Assembly: GCA_018881555.1 (NCBI GenBank)
Contig: JACAXG010000025.1
Coordinates: 4,657,899-4,721,898, forward strand
Direction of reading: 5' to 3'
DNA: 64,000 nucleotides
Source of the DNA: Amblyornis subalaris
Taxonomy: Eukaryota; Chordata; Aves; Passeriformes; Ptilonorhynchidae
Shown here: piece by piece, positions 12,575 to 25,560 of the stretch
How the letters are laid out: each line of letters opens with the position of its first letter
Position numbering within the stretch: position 1 is the first letter of the stretch
Notes under the pieces: model-generated
What the model was told of the DNA's origin: nothing
Seen by the model: the letters and a program-made list of their open reading frames with translations, nothing else
The model's database searches: none
Translations under genes and position numbers: made by a program

Positions 12575-13077
12575 GGTTTGATGGATTTCAGCATTGCAAG
12601 GCTGGGTGGCATATTAGATTAGATTCTCCAGCTATGTTTCAAGTCATAATAATGACAATAACATAAATCCTCTGTTTCTTTTTAAGTACTCATAGACAGT
12701 ATTTTAAAGTCTTAATTTAAAGTGGATGTTTCTCTTTCGAGGCTGTAGCTTGCATTAGTTTCTTCTGGAATTTGGGAGGGTGAAACTGGGAACACTCACA
12801 AACTGTGTGCAGAATTAAAGCCTGTCTCTGGGAGGTGAGGAAGATCATATTAGAATTTGTTTTGAAGATTCTCTTGATGTCAGCAGGAGCTCTGGGTTTT
12901 TTTACTTGCATTGAGAAGAAAACACAATGCAATTGAAGTAGAAAGTTTTTCCCTGGGAAAAACTCTTGATTGTCCTAGGCCTTGGTATTTAAAAGCACAC
13001 CAGAATATTCTCCTGCCCTTTTTCCCATCTCCAGCTGTCTTATCTCTGAATCATTCTGCAATATAACATATTCCAAA

Positions 13078-13113
13078 TTATTATTATTATCGCTATTATT
13101 AGTAGTATTACTA
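13078..13113. repeat. (ATT)n-type interrupted microsatellite
   Basis: Repeated TTA/ATT units with single-base interruptions (CGC, AGT). Confidence 0.8.
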
Positions 13114-14886
13114 TCTTCCTCTCCTCTTCTTTGTACTTGAACTAGAAGACCTAATTTTTATCATGGTGAGGCCCAAAGACTCTGAAGCTAAAACACAATA
13201 ACAGCAGCTGGAATCATCTCCCTGGGAAAGGAAAGGAAGGGGTCAGGATGATGTCCTGGGATCCCTAACACTTGCACTAGCTTCTTCCTCTCCTCTTNTA
13301 TTCCACTGAGAGGAGCTTTGCAATCACTGAGGCAGAAAGGAGAGTTTGGCAGCCACTGCTTTGCTCCTGATTTCCAGGAAGAGCAAGAGAAAGGANAGAG
13401 TAATGCCTGGATAACCAGTTAGACAGACAGCCAGAAATGTCCTTACCATTTTGTCATCCCAATTTCTGCCCTGTGCAGCTCTGGAAGCCCAGCCTGTACC
13501 AGAGCCAAAACCCCAGGGTGAGAAGATGAGCNGTCATCCTCCCTTCCTAGGGATGAACTGGGTGTCCTGCACAGCCAAATCCCGGTCCATGTGGGACAAC
13601 ANCCCTCTGCTGATGGAGCCCCATACAGTCATCTGCCGGAAGACATCGTGAGGGAGATATCACAGAATCTTTGGTTTTTGTTCGATGTTAAAATATTTCC
13701 CTTCAGAATCAGATCATGGCTTGCAGAATTTAGAACTGTGTTTCCACTTTAGAAAAATATTCCTTTTTCCTTTTCTCTATCCCTAGCTTTGACTTTGTCA
13801 TTACTTCTCTNCATTGCCCACAATACCTGTTTACTCTTTTCCTCTTCACCTTGTTCCACTTCTTTCTGTTCCTGAGTTTTTATTTTCAAGAAAAACATAA
13901 GAGCTCCTCGCATTCCCTCAAGTCTCCTTACTTCTTGTTTAAAGTCTCTCTACTCCTCCCAGAGCCGGTNTGGTTTTTTTCACATTAGAAAACAAACAAA
14001 AGGTTTAGCATCCTTCCCCTATCTCCAAGCTAAGGCATGCTGAAAGAGGAAGACTCAGATAAACATCTATTCATCTCCAGCACTCCAAGATGCAGCTCAA
14101 ACAGTCTCCTTTATGGATTCAAGATAAGACAATATCTGTAAGCAGCATTAAGAACAAGAGCTCTGGTCACCAGCAAGGGAAGAGGTTGCTTAAGCCCTCA
14201 GCTTCCGTCGCAAAGACTGTCGTCTCACCAGTCAGAAGTGTGTGGGGAGAAGCATGTCCCTCTGACACTGCATTGTAGCATAAGGTATCCTTCACAGCCC
14301 AAAGGCCAGACACAGAAAATAAACTGGTCTCTGTATCGCATGGGAGACTTTCAGGCAGCCTGGGATGCACATCTGAGCACCAGGTAGGTGGGTGGGTGAC
14401 TCACCACGAAGCCTTGCTGGGGGAGATTTTAGTTCTTGTGCCTGTAGAGCTGAGTCAGCCCTGCATAAACACAGTGGAGGAAGAGGATGCAAAACATCGA
14501 ACACCACAAGACTTGCTCTCAAGGAGTTGTTAGGAAGGAAAATACATTCCAGCAAAGACCTGGTCCTGACACCCTCCCTTTTCTCTTCCCCTTGCTTGTG
14601 AGCATTTTGTGCCACAACTATTGAAGGCCACAGCACTCTGCTCTGAGTGACCCTGACTGGGAGGAAAGGATAACCCTGGTGCCAGAGGCTGATAGTGCTG
14701 CTTCAGCAAAAGGGCTGAAAATCCATGCTTTGGGACAGAATGTGTTCGTTGTGGCTAAAATGAACCTTCAAAGNTGCATAAAAAGGAAGTCCAGGGAGGA
14801 ATGTGAATATAAATGTCCCACTGAGGTCCTGGAGTCTGAATGCCATTCAGCTGATTTGTGTTTTATTTTCTTTCTTCAGAAATAAA

Positions 14887-14934
14887 AAATAAAGAAAAAG
14901 AAGAAAGAAAAAATGAAGGAAAAAAGGAAAAAAG
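14887..14934. repeat. A/G-rich low-complexity tract
   Basis: An almost pure purine run of AAAG, AAAAG and GGAAAA units, about 48 bp long. Confidence 0.8.
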
Positions 14935-17900
14935 TGATCCTTGTGGAGGAATCCCTACCAAATCACCAGGACACTTGNGAAGGGTGAGGAGAATGTTTTT
15001 CTGAGAGCAGAGGGAGGTACATAAACTGTATTTTTGCAGCATGAAACTTTACAGTGACATTTCAACACTGAATTCCCTTTTCATGCGGTTCAGGCTGTTT
15101 GCTTTCATGTAGGGTTGCCTCTCGTTCCTGTCAGAGGTCAAATCCTGAGCAGTTAAAAGAAGTGTGCCATTTTAAGGCTTTTTATATTTCTGGGTGGGTG
15201 TGTAAGGCAGGACTGCCTTGCCCACCGAAGAGTCAGTGAAGTGCAAGCTCTTTCCCATCTAGGAAATGAGTTGGGTCAGGTAGGAATCAAGCACTGCTGG
15301 TGCCGGGCTGCTGATGGCCAGGCTACGTGCAATGACCTCCGTGCTCCGACTGCTCTGTGGGGTGAACTAATGTTGGCAGTTTCAGACAGCAGAAGGAACA
15401 AAGAGGTCAAGCTGGCTGAGTTGTGTTGTCTGTGACTCTGGATCTCCGACACTTACCTGAGCGATTTGCCCCTGGTCCTGGTGTGTGCTGCTGTTCCCCT
15501 GCTTCAAAGGACANAGCACAGGCATCATAAGAGCACACAGCAGTCAGTGCCATCAAGAATCTTAGCCTCATTTTTGCTTCACTAAACAAGCACAGATCCT
15601 TTAACCCCTCTTTGTACGTTCTGTGCTTTGGGTCACTGTTCTGGGAGCTACGGGTGGCTTGGTTTTAGCTACCACTTCATAAAATATAAGAATCCCTTCT
15701 GATAGATGCTTGATAGTAAAATGCTCAGATTTTGAAGGTAAGCCTCAGCCATGGAAGGCACTGTACAAAGTTATCACATAATTTCACCCCCTGGGCTCAG
15801 CTGGAGTATTAGCTGAGAATGGATTGACTTTATACTGAGTCAATCTGCAAGTTCTCTGAGCAAACAAAGATGCCTCAGCATTTATATTGTACGTGTGTTT
15901 TTCTACAAGATATTCAGGGCTTTCAGATACAAGAAAGAAAGAAAGGCCTGAATCTAATGTTTTTCCTTTAAACTGTGAAGGTCCTTTTGTTCTGAATTCA
16001 TTTTTTGTGTCATTTAAAGACAGTTTACTTCAGCAGCTCACTTGTGAAACCATTTATTCAGGACAAAACCATAACACAAAGCACTGAGTACAAGGCAACT
16101 GAAATGATTCTCACATTCTCTCCCTATTAGAAAGGATATTGGCTTCTCATCAACATTCCAGACTTGGACACCTTGCAGACAGTACTAACATTCTGGCTTT
16201 TGTGGTGCAGAAGTCATTTTTTAAAAAGATTTTTATTAAATTTCTCAGAGTTTTTCTGTTTTAAAAGCATGATGAATCAGACTACTTCAGTACATTTTTT
16301 TGCATGTGTTTGTTTAAATCAAGGTTGACTCTTAGGTTCCTCTCTGAATGCACAAGTCATGATTTGTTTGACCTTTTTAACCAANATGCTACTTTGTTCA
16401 TTATTGCCCTCTTTTCCAAAATAACTGCCAAGTCATCCTGTGAACTCGTTACTTGACCATGTGTTTGTTCATTTAGAGATGAAGGAAGTAGGAGAAGGGA
16501 AAACAGTCTCACAGTCTCCCCTGCTAACATCCAGTCTCAAATATTTGTTTTGCCATAAAGTAAATCAAGCATGAAAGGACCAAATTGTTTAAAATTAGTA
16601 GCAAAACCCCCAAAAATCTTAAAAAAATATTTTAAACCCAGATACTTTCCATTGCAAACTACGAAAACAGGAAAGTGTCCAGCAGTGTGTCACAGTCTAG
16701 AGCAGTTGTTGCGTCCATAAAATGAAAACAGAACAAACCCTTCATCAACAGCAAACCAGACTGCAGAAAATTGTCTCTCCACAGAGTTATGCTGGTCTTT
16801 CTTTTGGCNCTGTGGATACCCTGAAAGAAATTATTCAATGAATTAATATTTGAGGAAGCAAGAAAAGAAACGAGAGTAAAACAAGAAAATAATTTTCATG
16901 AGCAAACAAAAAGTACCTTAATGGNAAAACAAATGTTATTTGACTGACTAAATTTGGCTTCTGTGTGAGGTAGCAACTCTGGGCTCCGGGTGACTTCACA
17001 ACTCAAATGTCACCTTGTGTCATGGGAAGCAGCAGTTCTGCCTCTGGTGATGCCCTGGAACTATCCAGGATCTTGGAGTGACTCCCCCAGAGGCTCACAT
17101 CCAGCTGACTTGCATGCAGGGCTTTGACTCTTCACAGAAGAGCTGCCAGCGGGTAAAAGGCAAGGAGAAAATCCCCTCAGAAACCAAAACCCAATTTTGA
17201 CAAATATGATTCCTTTCAAGGTGTTGCACCACCTTCTACCCTCCAATTCTGAGCACACTTTAATGGAGATCTGAAGCCTGTTCATGTTAATGCTGCTTCT
17301 GATCAGAGCCCTTCTGTAGCACAGGGACCACTGGCAGCAGAGAAATATTTGAGAGATGGGGACTTCAAGAAATAAAAGAAGGACTTTGAATCCTTTTTTC
17401 AGGAGTAGCCTATACTTCCATCTGAGCCAGATATGCTTGTTCCTGATAACACTTTTCTGATGGGCTTTACCTCATGCTTGTAGAGGAAGGGAAAAACAAA
17501 CACATAGGGAGCTACCACCTCTTGAAAAAAGCATCACTTGGGGGATAATTAAGTTCTCAAATCAAGGAGAGATGTTCTGACAGAGGCCTATTCAGAATAC
17601 GTGCTCCAATGCCTGAAAAAATCCAAGGAGGAACAGGATTACTAAATCAGAAGTGGTAAAAAATGATAATCACCATAAAAACCTANCACCAAGACCCATT
17701 TTCACAGACTCCCAGTGGAGATATTCTGATAGATTTTGATAGAACTGGATTGTTAATATTTATGAAGTCAGGCTAGACCTCCAGATGGAAGCTGCTCTAT
17801 AAGCACAAAGCTTTGCTATTAATATTTATTAATCTGAAAGTGCTTATTTAGTTTTTAGGCAATTTTTGCTCCATCTTTTTCCTAAGCAAACTAACATTAN

Positions 17901-19205
17901 ATCTGTGGGATCTGTGAATTCTTAGCTTCTCACTGCTGTCTGTGATGTAAATTGCACTTCAAAGAAAAATGGAAGGAAACGCAGAAAAAGTCACAATGCG
18001 AAGGCTCGAGAGCTGTTTGCAGAGAGCATTCCTGACAAGTACTGAACGTTTGGACACCACGTCAAACAACGTAAACAAAGTTTTCAAACCTGATCCTGTG
18101 GCCTCTAGGAAGTACAAAGTCACAGCAAGAAGGTTGTGCCCACGGGAGCTTCCTCACAAGGCCATGGATATTTTGGGCATGTTTGTGCTGATGGGTGGTC
18201 CCAGGGTGGTGTTTCAGGGGGGCAAGGATGAACATCACCTTCCTGTCTGGAGTTGTCTGCAGCTTGGGTAGTCTTTGTCCCTGGCCCCCTGGTTCTGTCT
18301 GTGCCCATGTTGGGATGTCCTTCCAGAGGAATCCAGGGAATTAAACACGGGATTTTGTCACTGTGTGCAGCTGGGAGATGGCCAAGGTGTGCATCCAGCA
18401 GCCAGGACTGCAGAACTGTCACAGCAAGTGGCGCTCAGTTCCCTTACTCAGGAGTCTCAATTGTGTTACTGAGTTAAAAAAAACCTGATAAAAACCTTTT
18501 TGTGCTCAGCAAAAGGAATGAAAAGAACTGAAATCTATGTAGGAAATTTAAAGTTTCCTCCTCAGTCATCAGACCTAATGAATAGAAGGAATCAATGAAA
18601 TGTGCTGCCCATAATCTCATTGATTTGAAAGAAGNTACCCTGAAGTGAAACTCGGAGAAGGCTCTTTTTAAAATAAAGTTAAACAAGGGGAAACAGAAAC
18701 TGTACTCTCATAAAATATTGTTCTATAAACGGCCATCCTAATTTTAGCCAATGGGTTCACATCAATTTTTTATTCTTTTTGGTGAAAGAGAAACACAGAA
18801 TATTGTTCGTTCTCTTTTGTTAGTTTCTCTTTGTCAGTCATATATATCTTTTAATAAAATACAGGGTCTGGAAAAATAATTACATGATTATAGTCAAAAG
18901 TATGCTGATGGTTTATTTCTCCCTTGGCATGAATATTATATACCGATATATTCAGTAATTGTCCTTGATTATTCAATAACCAAGACTCTGGCTTTTTTTT
19001 TGCTAGTACAATTAGAATATTATTCGCTCACAAAAGCAAAATAAAACTAAACAAATATTTTTTCCCTTCAATGAAATAGACATCTTAAAATAGATCATTT
19101 TCAAAGCAAAACAGAACAAGGGAAACTCCCCTCACGCACTGAGTCTCCAAGTTAGCACAGTATTATTAGAGACATGAAAAAGCCACTAGCAATTTCCAGC
19201 CCTTA

Positions 19206-19445
19206 ACATAGAATCCTAGAATGGTTTGGGCTGGAAGAGACTTTAAAATTCATCTAGTTCCAGCCCCCCTGCTGTGGGCAGGGACACCTCCCACTAGACC
19301 AGGTTGCTCAGAGCCTCATCCAGCCTGGCCTTGAACACTCTCAGGGTTGGGGCATCCATGGCTTCTTTGAGCAACCTGTTCCAGTGCCTCACCACACTCA
19401 CAGTAAAGAATTTCTTCCTAACATCTAAGCTAAACCTGCTACCTC
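19206..19445 (-). mobile_element. CR1 LINE 3' end, antisense
   Basis: The + strand reads the reverse complement of a CR1 3' end. Landmarks in order: CATAGAATCCTAGAATGG (the terminal octamers reversed), TTTGGGCTGGAAGAGACTTT, TCCAGCCCCCCTGCTGTGGG, CAGGGACACCTCCCACTAGA, CCAGGTTGCTCAGAGCC, CCAGCCTGGCCTTGAACACT, AGCAACCTGTTCCAGTGCC, TCACCACACTCACAGTAAAG and AATTTCTTCCTAACATCTAA. Recognisable homology fades after CTAAACCTGCT near 19445, so about 240 bp of the element remains. Divergence from the general pattern is low, so it is one of the younger copies. Confidence 0.95.
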
Positions 19446-22400
19446 CAGCATGACATTATCTGTAGATGTAATACATCTATTCTTCATTCCATCATCCATG
19501 TTCTTCATAACTCGGGCTGTGAGACCCCTGGGGAACCTCTTGTCTTTTAACAAGAAAACATTGGTACTTGCTCTTATATATTTTGTATAGTTTTATCACA
19601 TTTCAATTTATTTCGAAGTATAAGTTTTTCTAAAATTTTAGTTAGAATATATTGAAAGGATTACTAATGTGAAGTTGTGTTAGGCATGCCACTTCTCTCC
19701 TATTTGATGCAGTCCTNCTCTTCTTTTGTGTTGCATGGACAGCCTAATACATGTATTCTTTTGATAAGTTATTGAACCTAGTCCTAACAGTTGAGTAATT
19801 AATGTTGTAGATCAATAAATCTCTTACTAAATTGCAGATTTGTTTGTTCACTCAACAATATAGTGTACTTTTTGCCATGCTTATCAGCTTTTGAAACAAT
19901 GATAGGCTACAATGAATAAAATGGTTTTCAAATTATGAATTTTGCAACTTCAAGTATCCAGGCAGCTACAATAATAATTACTCCCATCTACTACTTTATC
20001 ACCTCTCGTTCTTAGAACTTTCTGTTCTTACTAGCTGCTTTGCCACCTTCTCCAAGTCTTTTTCCTCTTCGGTGTGTGTTCTCTTAGGATGAAACACTCC
20101 TTAAAATGACTCCTGTGTCAAGTGCAGGTAAGTTCTAGTTCAAAATGAAAAGGCATCTCTCATCTTTGCTCTAGGATAGTCTGTGTCCCCCATAGCAAAG
20201 ATCCCTGCACTTCAGCCCGTCTGTCTCTTTAATTTCCACTTGCATCTTCCCCAGGCACATTCCTTCTAGCCATGATTATCTCCTGAGCAAGTTTCATGCT
20301 TCACACTCAATTTTTTATGAGGCATCTCCCAATGCACACAATACTCTTACAGAGAATTTGGGCCTGAGGCATCTCTGTCCCTCCTGTATGTGCCTTGGTC
20401 CTTGCTATCTGCGCTTTTCAAGGTGGGAATCGTTCTGATTTCCTGAAAATGCAGTTCATTGTCCTGATAATACTGTTTGGGGAAAAAGATTAAATTAATT
20501 TAGTGATGATTACACATTTAGTCTATTATACTCTTTAGATGTTGGGAACAGAGACCTTGGGATCAGTAAAAGCAGATCTTCCATCTCTAATATAATTATG
20601 GCTAAGGCTTTAGATTGTTCTGAAGTAGTTTGGTTTTCTACTTGTTTAAAGAAATTCAGAAGAAAAGGCACCCAGGAGAGCAAAAGGGGCCCCAAACTGC
20701 TTTCAGCTTATGGTCAGCTGGTAGAGTCCATCTGGTAGCATAAATATTTATATTCAGGTAGAAAATCAGTGATGTCAGAAAATGAATCTTCATTCTTTAT
20801 TCTTCACAGATGCAAACATATTCATATTTGATCTCTGCAAAAAGCCTTTGGAACATGGCTGGATGTTTGGCCTGTCACACACATCTGTGGGAAGCCACCT
20901 TCAACTCATGCTACTTCTGCAGAGAATTCCTTTACTTAGGGTGGTCTCCTTTTATAATGGGAAAACAGCTGCTCCCTGAACCTGTGGCCCTGAGAGAAGT
21001 GGGCAACTCAGGCAGACAGGTGACAGTACACTTAAGGTGTTGCATTTTTAAATCTTTTCATTTTATTTACAATGAATTCTGTTGCCCACTCCTTGCACAC
21101 GCACAGACANCGCACACAAGGAAGTTGCCTTCCTTGCTTCCCTGTGCACTTGATTTCAGGGTTTCGCAGCTTAGATGTGTTCTTCTTGTGCTGCTCTAAT
21201 AATTTTGGGAGGTACTGCCTCAATTAAACAAAACTTGAAGCCAGTGGAGGGATTGAAAGGAGCTGTGCAATTACTGGTGTGGAACATGCAGCACTTCCGC
21301 AGGATTATTCCCGCTGATAACACAAGGGCAGCTGTGTGAGCTCTTGGAATGAGACAGCTGTGTCTCACAGAAGAGGTGGTTCAGGCCCTGACCATATGGA
21401 TTTTTTTTTCCCAGTGAAAATACAAAGGGGTTGTATCAAACTTTGCCTGAATTGTGTGTAAGAAGTGCTCTTTCATGGGACGTATGGCTTTGCTCGTGAA
21501 TACTTAGTTACATTTTTCTGTACTCCATTTATTGTGTGGTGTGGTAGATATTCTTTGGCTGCTTCCAGCCTCCCCAAATTCATATTTTTACCTAATTTCA
21601 GTCTAATAGCTCCGTACAAACACAGTTCTAGCTCCTTATGTGATGACTTCTATAAAAGTCACTTAACAGTTGAATGTTTTTACTTCACCAGAATTGCATT
21701 AAACCCTTAAAATATTGTGTTCCTGTGACAAAGGTTTCACTTAGTGTGACTATTGTATTAAACAGCTCCTATAATGTCATCCATGCAAATTGTTTCATTT
21801 TCATTTCCAACAGGACTGTAGTAGAACTGTCTGTTCAGCTTGCATTTTTGTATGATTTGCTACCATTACCTTAAGTGCTGTCTTGGCATACAAAGTTATT
21901 GGAAAGATGGTGCAGTGTGAGGTGGGTAGTTAATGGATGAATAGATGCAAGAGCTGACAGAAAATTTGCCCAGCTACTTGGGTAGCTGGTACACAAATAA
22001 GAGTACATATGACTGTGTGCAGGCTGTAGGTCAGCCAATTATCTTCATCACTATATGGTAAAAACGACTATCACAAACAAAAATGCATCGAGAATTGGCC
22101 GTGTGAAGCTGGTGTCTCTGTTAGGAAATGAACTTGGATTGAGTTGAGAAAACAATGAGCACTGGCAGTCCTATGCCTTTGGAGACATAGCCAAGTACAA
22201 AGACTGTGCACTGGGAGGATTGCAGGCTTGATTGGAAGCTTGAATTTCTGAAAATTTTAATTTATTTTTCTTTTTAATAAACACATACAATACAGGCAAG
22301 CACAGAAACATTTAAATTTAATGCATTAAATATATTTCATGGCATCNTCAGATCAAAAGAAAAAAGTAGACAAACAATTATTTTGCATTCCTATTCTAAA

Positions 22401-22462
22401 GAATAGACTGACAATAACAGCTCTTTAGAATTCATTTCCTGTGGTAAATGACTAAAAATATT
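19446..22462. other. Unique non-coding DNA
   Basis: AT-rich unique sequence with no recognised gene. A 129-codon frame at 20810-21199 is overlapped by a frame on the other strand (21032-21223) and shows no known domain, so I treat it as chance. Confidence 0.5.
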
Positions 22463-22520
22463 TCACAGAATTATACATCTACTTCCAACCACTCTGCCAT
22501 GGGCAGGTATCTCAAAGCAC
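22463..22520 (-). mobile_element. Short CR1 3' remnant, antisense
   Basis: CACAGAATTATACATCTACT followed by TCCAACCACTCTGCCATGGG and CAGGTATCTCA follows the antisense CR1 3' end pattern (octamer tail, then TCCAACCCCCTGCCATGGGC and CAGGGACACC). Only about 55 bp is recognisable and parts of the consensus are missing. Confidence 0.45.
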
Positions 22521-25014
22521 TTTATGAAAAATCTTGTGTTTTAAGAAGTGCCTGTTTCATAACCTAATGAAGGAACTTCAGGAACACAGTGAACATATAA
22601 TCTGTATTATTTCAGTACCAAGAAACACCAAACACATGGAAATGGTTTTGTACTGTGTGCCTTATCAAAAAGATGGTGAAAAATAGCCCTAGACTCAAGA
22701 TAGGTATGCCCTGGATGGCAACAGTGATGGAAAATATGAATTGCCATTATCCTGTTTTTACAGGAGTAGGAATAGTAGCACAAACAACCATGTAATTTGC
22801 TGGGTGACAGAAGGAAACTGTGACAGAGTCAGGGTGGAAATCCAAACTGTTCATATCTCCTCACCTTGGCTTCCGTCCACTTCATAAAGATCTTGAACAC
22901 NCGAAAAAAAGTCAGGACTGGACTTTTAATTTTCAGAATGTCCTAGAACATGGGTTACCTCAGTCAAAATGTCTCATAGCAACAGCCCTCCTATGCTACT
23001 GTGTGTCTGAGCTATGCTCTTTCTGCACTCTTTTTGTAACCTGTTTTTCCCTCCNGTTGTAAAGACTCGTTAATGACTTCTTTGTTGGGAACTTGGGCTT
23101 ATGGCTCAAACTTTGGCACAAACAATTACCCAGACAGTTGGCCAAAAGGTTTTAATCATCAGAGGTTTGCCCGTAGAAACCTATCAGCTTCCAGGCTAAT
23201 CAACTAATGACTCACCCTGCTGATTTTNTACAGCAGTACTTAGACAAGAAATTTTGGCCAACATTAAACCTTTAAATGTTTAATACCAGTTTTTATTAAA
23301 CATCACAACTCTTCAAGCTATATTTCTTACTCTGAAGATTGGTTGCCAAAGACCAGTAGTCAGGAGCGTGTTGATCATGTTGTTTGCATGATCTTAAAAA
23401 AAATAATGTCATTTGCCTGAGAAAATAAGATAGACTAATGAAATCCCTGACTTCATAACAGAGATGGACTTGTTATTTTCAAGTAGAGACAGCGGGTTGG
23501 TTCCCTAATCAACTCTGACAGCTAAGGAAAACTTAAAGATTGGCTGTATTACATCAGCTGTGAGGGAAAGTAATAGTGAGTCACCAAAAGTAAAGTGATC
23601 ACGTGTTCATTTATCACGTGCAAATCTTGATGAGAAAAAATAAGTTTTCTAAATTGGAATGAGAAATCCAGGACTTCGTGTCTTTGTAGTAGGTCAGGAA
23701 TTTTCCATGAAGATCTGAACTCGTGTACACTCTGNTTTATGTTTTAATTGGTGCCGTAAGGGAACTGGAATTTTAATGTGCAAGTACATTATATGATCCA
23801 GAAATTATATTTTGCTCCAAATAAGGTTCAGATATTGAAGCTTCTTAGGGAGGAAAATGTCGTTCAGAGTCAACTAAATTTTTGCAAACCTAGTTTTAAC
23901 TTGATACAACATTTTAAGTATGGTGGTTTCGGGCAAGGGTTTCACTTGGTTTTAATTTGGTTTGGTTTGGTGCTTGTTTTTTTGAAGAAATTCCTATCAA
24001 CACGGGTACATTCCCACCTAATGTTTTTATCTATCTGGATGAACTAATATTTCTGAAGGAAAGCACATTATGCAAGATTTATTTTTTGAATATTTGTGGG
24101 TTTGGAGCTTGTTTTGTTTCTTCCTTCATCTGTAAAAAATGAACTAATGTAGCCTGAGAATGTGTGTTGAATAAAGGGCAGCAAGTAGCTATCCTATCTC
24201 AGAGGAAGAAATGGGAAAGAATTAATCTCAGCAGGTCCCTGTACCTGGTTGAGACTGACATCATTTGCTGAAGTTATTTCCAGACATACAGTCCANAGTG
24301 TCATGGGATAAGTCAGTCATTCAATTGATCTCACAAGGTAAATCACATTTATAATCCCTCCCTTTACAAAAGTGTCCACAATGTTTTTCTTTACCTCTGG
24401 CACAAAAATATCTAACATATAAAGCACTGTATTATTAAACAGTGACATGCAGTTTTCAAAAGATATTTTCCAAACGCCCCCATTGAATTACTCAATTCAT
24501 CTCTTCAATGTCAATAACCAAGCAGTGGTTGGAGGTAATAGTGCTGTGGTGATTCAGGAGTACTTCCATTCCTTATTGCTTTCACTGGGGCACAAGACGT
24601 GGCNTAAAAAGACATCTTCTGCCGCTGAACCCAGCCTGTGTTATTATAGACAGCAATGTCATATAATTCCCTTAAAAAATGTATTAGCATCTGTCTTAAA
24701 ACTGCTTACCCACTTATACTCCTGAAAGCCAATTGTACAATCTTGCTAACCTACTAAGTGGGTAGGAAAAGTCTGCTAATTTACAAGTTTAATTTATTCA
24801 AGGCAAGCTATCAATGTATTAATGGTCTCAAATTATCACTCAATTTTAAGAGCTCCTTTAGCTCTTCTTTCTCTTTGGAGATTTCTTTCTCCCCATGATG
24901 TATTTATAGGGATCAGTTCTGTAATCTCCTAGATTGTCTTATACTAGACCAAAAAGGACAAATTCTTCTATCCATATGTGACAAGATAAGCCTTCCATGC
25001 CCCCAGTCAACCTA
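22521..25014. other. Unique non-coding DNA
   Basis: No gene or clear repeat is seen. A T/G-rich low-complexity spot lies near 23950-23985. The small frames at 23778-24142 run through it and are not credible. Confidence 0.5.
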
Positions 25015-25560
25015 TTGGTGTTCTTTGTAACTGCTTGTGTTNGATCCTATACTCCTTGAATGCAGGTGGCCNGAACAGTACCCAAACCTCCAGACAAACT
25101 CCCCATATCATGCTGCTAAGATTTCTCAGTCCATAAAAGAAAAAGTTTGCCCAATTGCCAGTNAGGATTGTGTCTGAAGTTTCGATGTAGTTTGAAATGT
25201 TGCCCACTACACCCAGTGTCTGCCTTGTTTTCTGTGATTTCCCATTCCTGACCTCATGGCCTATAGCCTGTTATCGGTCTCCAAGAATGTGACTTTGTGG
25301 TTTAAACAATTAAGTTTTATCCCATTTCTTGTAGCATTTTCAAGGTCATCCAGCTCTTCCTATCTAGTACTCTGATCATCCTCTATTAATGATGCTTTTC
25401 AATTTCACTAGAGCAGTCCCACTTTTGTGTCATGGTTCTTAATGAAAATAAGTAATCCTGGAGGAATTCCACTACTAATGTTTCTAGAACAATAATTCTC
25501 ATTTTAGGACAATCTGTTGTATCGCCTTTGGTGAGCTACTTTTTCACGTCAATTACCTGA
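25015..25560 (-). mobile_element. Probable ancient LINE (CR1/L3-like) remnant, antisense
   Basis: The + strand shows a loose series of phrases typical of antisense reverse-transcriptase-LINE remnants in vertebrate introns: CTTGAATGCAGGTGGCCNGA, CAGTACCCAAACCTCCAG, TTATCCCATTTCTTG, TTTTCAAGGTCATCCAG, CTTAATGAAAATAAG and AATCCTGGAGGAATTCCACT. The last corresponds to the 'atccctgggggaacaccact' region of old CR1-type ORF2 in reverse. All frames are destroyed. The family call is from memory and uncertain, and the boundaries are approximate. Confidence 0.4.

Larger units (their letters stand above)
12011..19205. other. Unique non-coding DNA with low-complexity patches
   Basis: No gene is identified over about 7.2 kb. 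The stretch contains a homeodomain-like inverted repeat at 12543-12574, an ATT-rich repeat at 13078-13113 and a purine-rich tract at 14887-14934. It also has locally GC-richer segments around 13.2-13.6, 14.4-14.7, 15.1-15.5 and 17.0-18.4 kb. Short frames inside these segments (up to about 114 codons) overlap on opposite strands, as expected of GC-richer non-coding DNA, and none shows a known domain. Confidence 0.5.

Noticed and set aside
18119..18428. Exact 11-bp direct repeat GTCACAGCAAG flanking about 288 bp of GC-richer DNA, resembling a target-site duplication
   Set aside because: No poly-A or LTR ends accompany it, and several exact 11-mer pairs within 300 bp are expected by chance in 64 kb.
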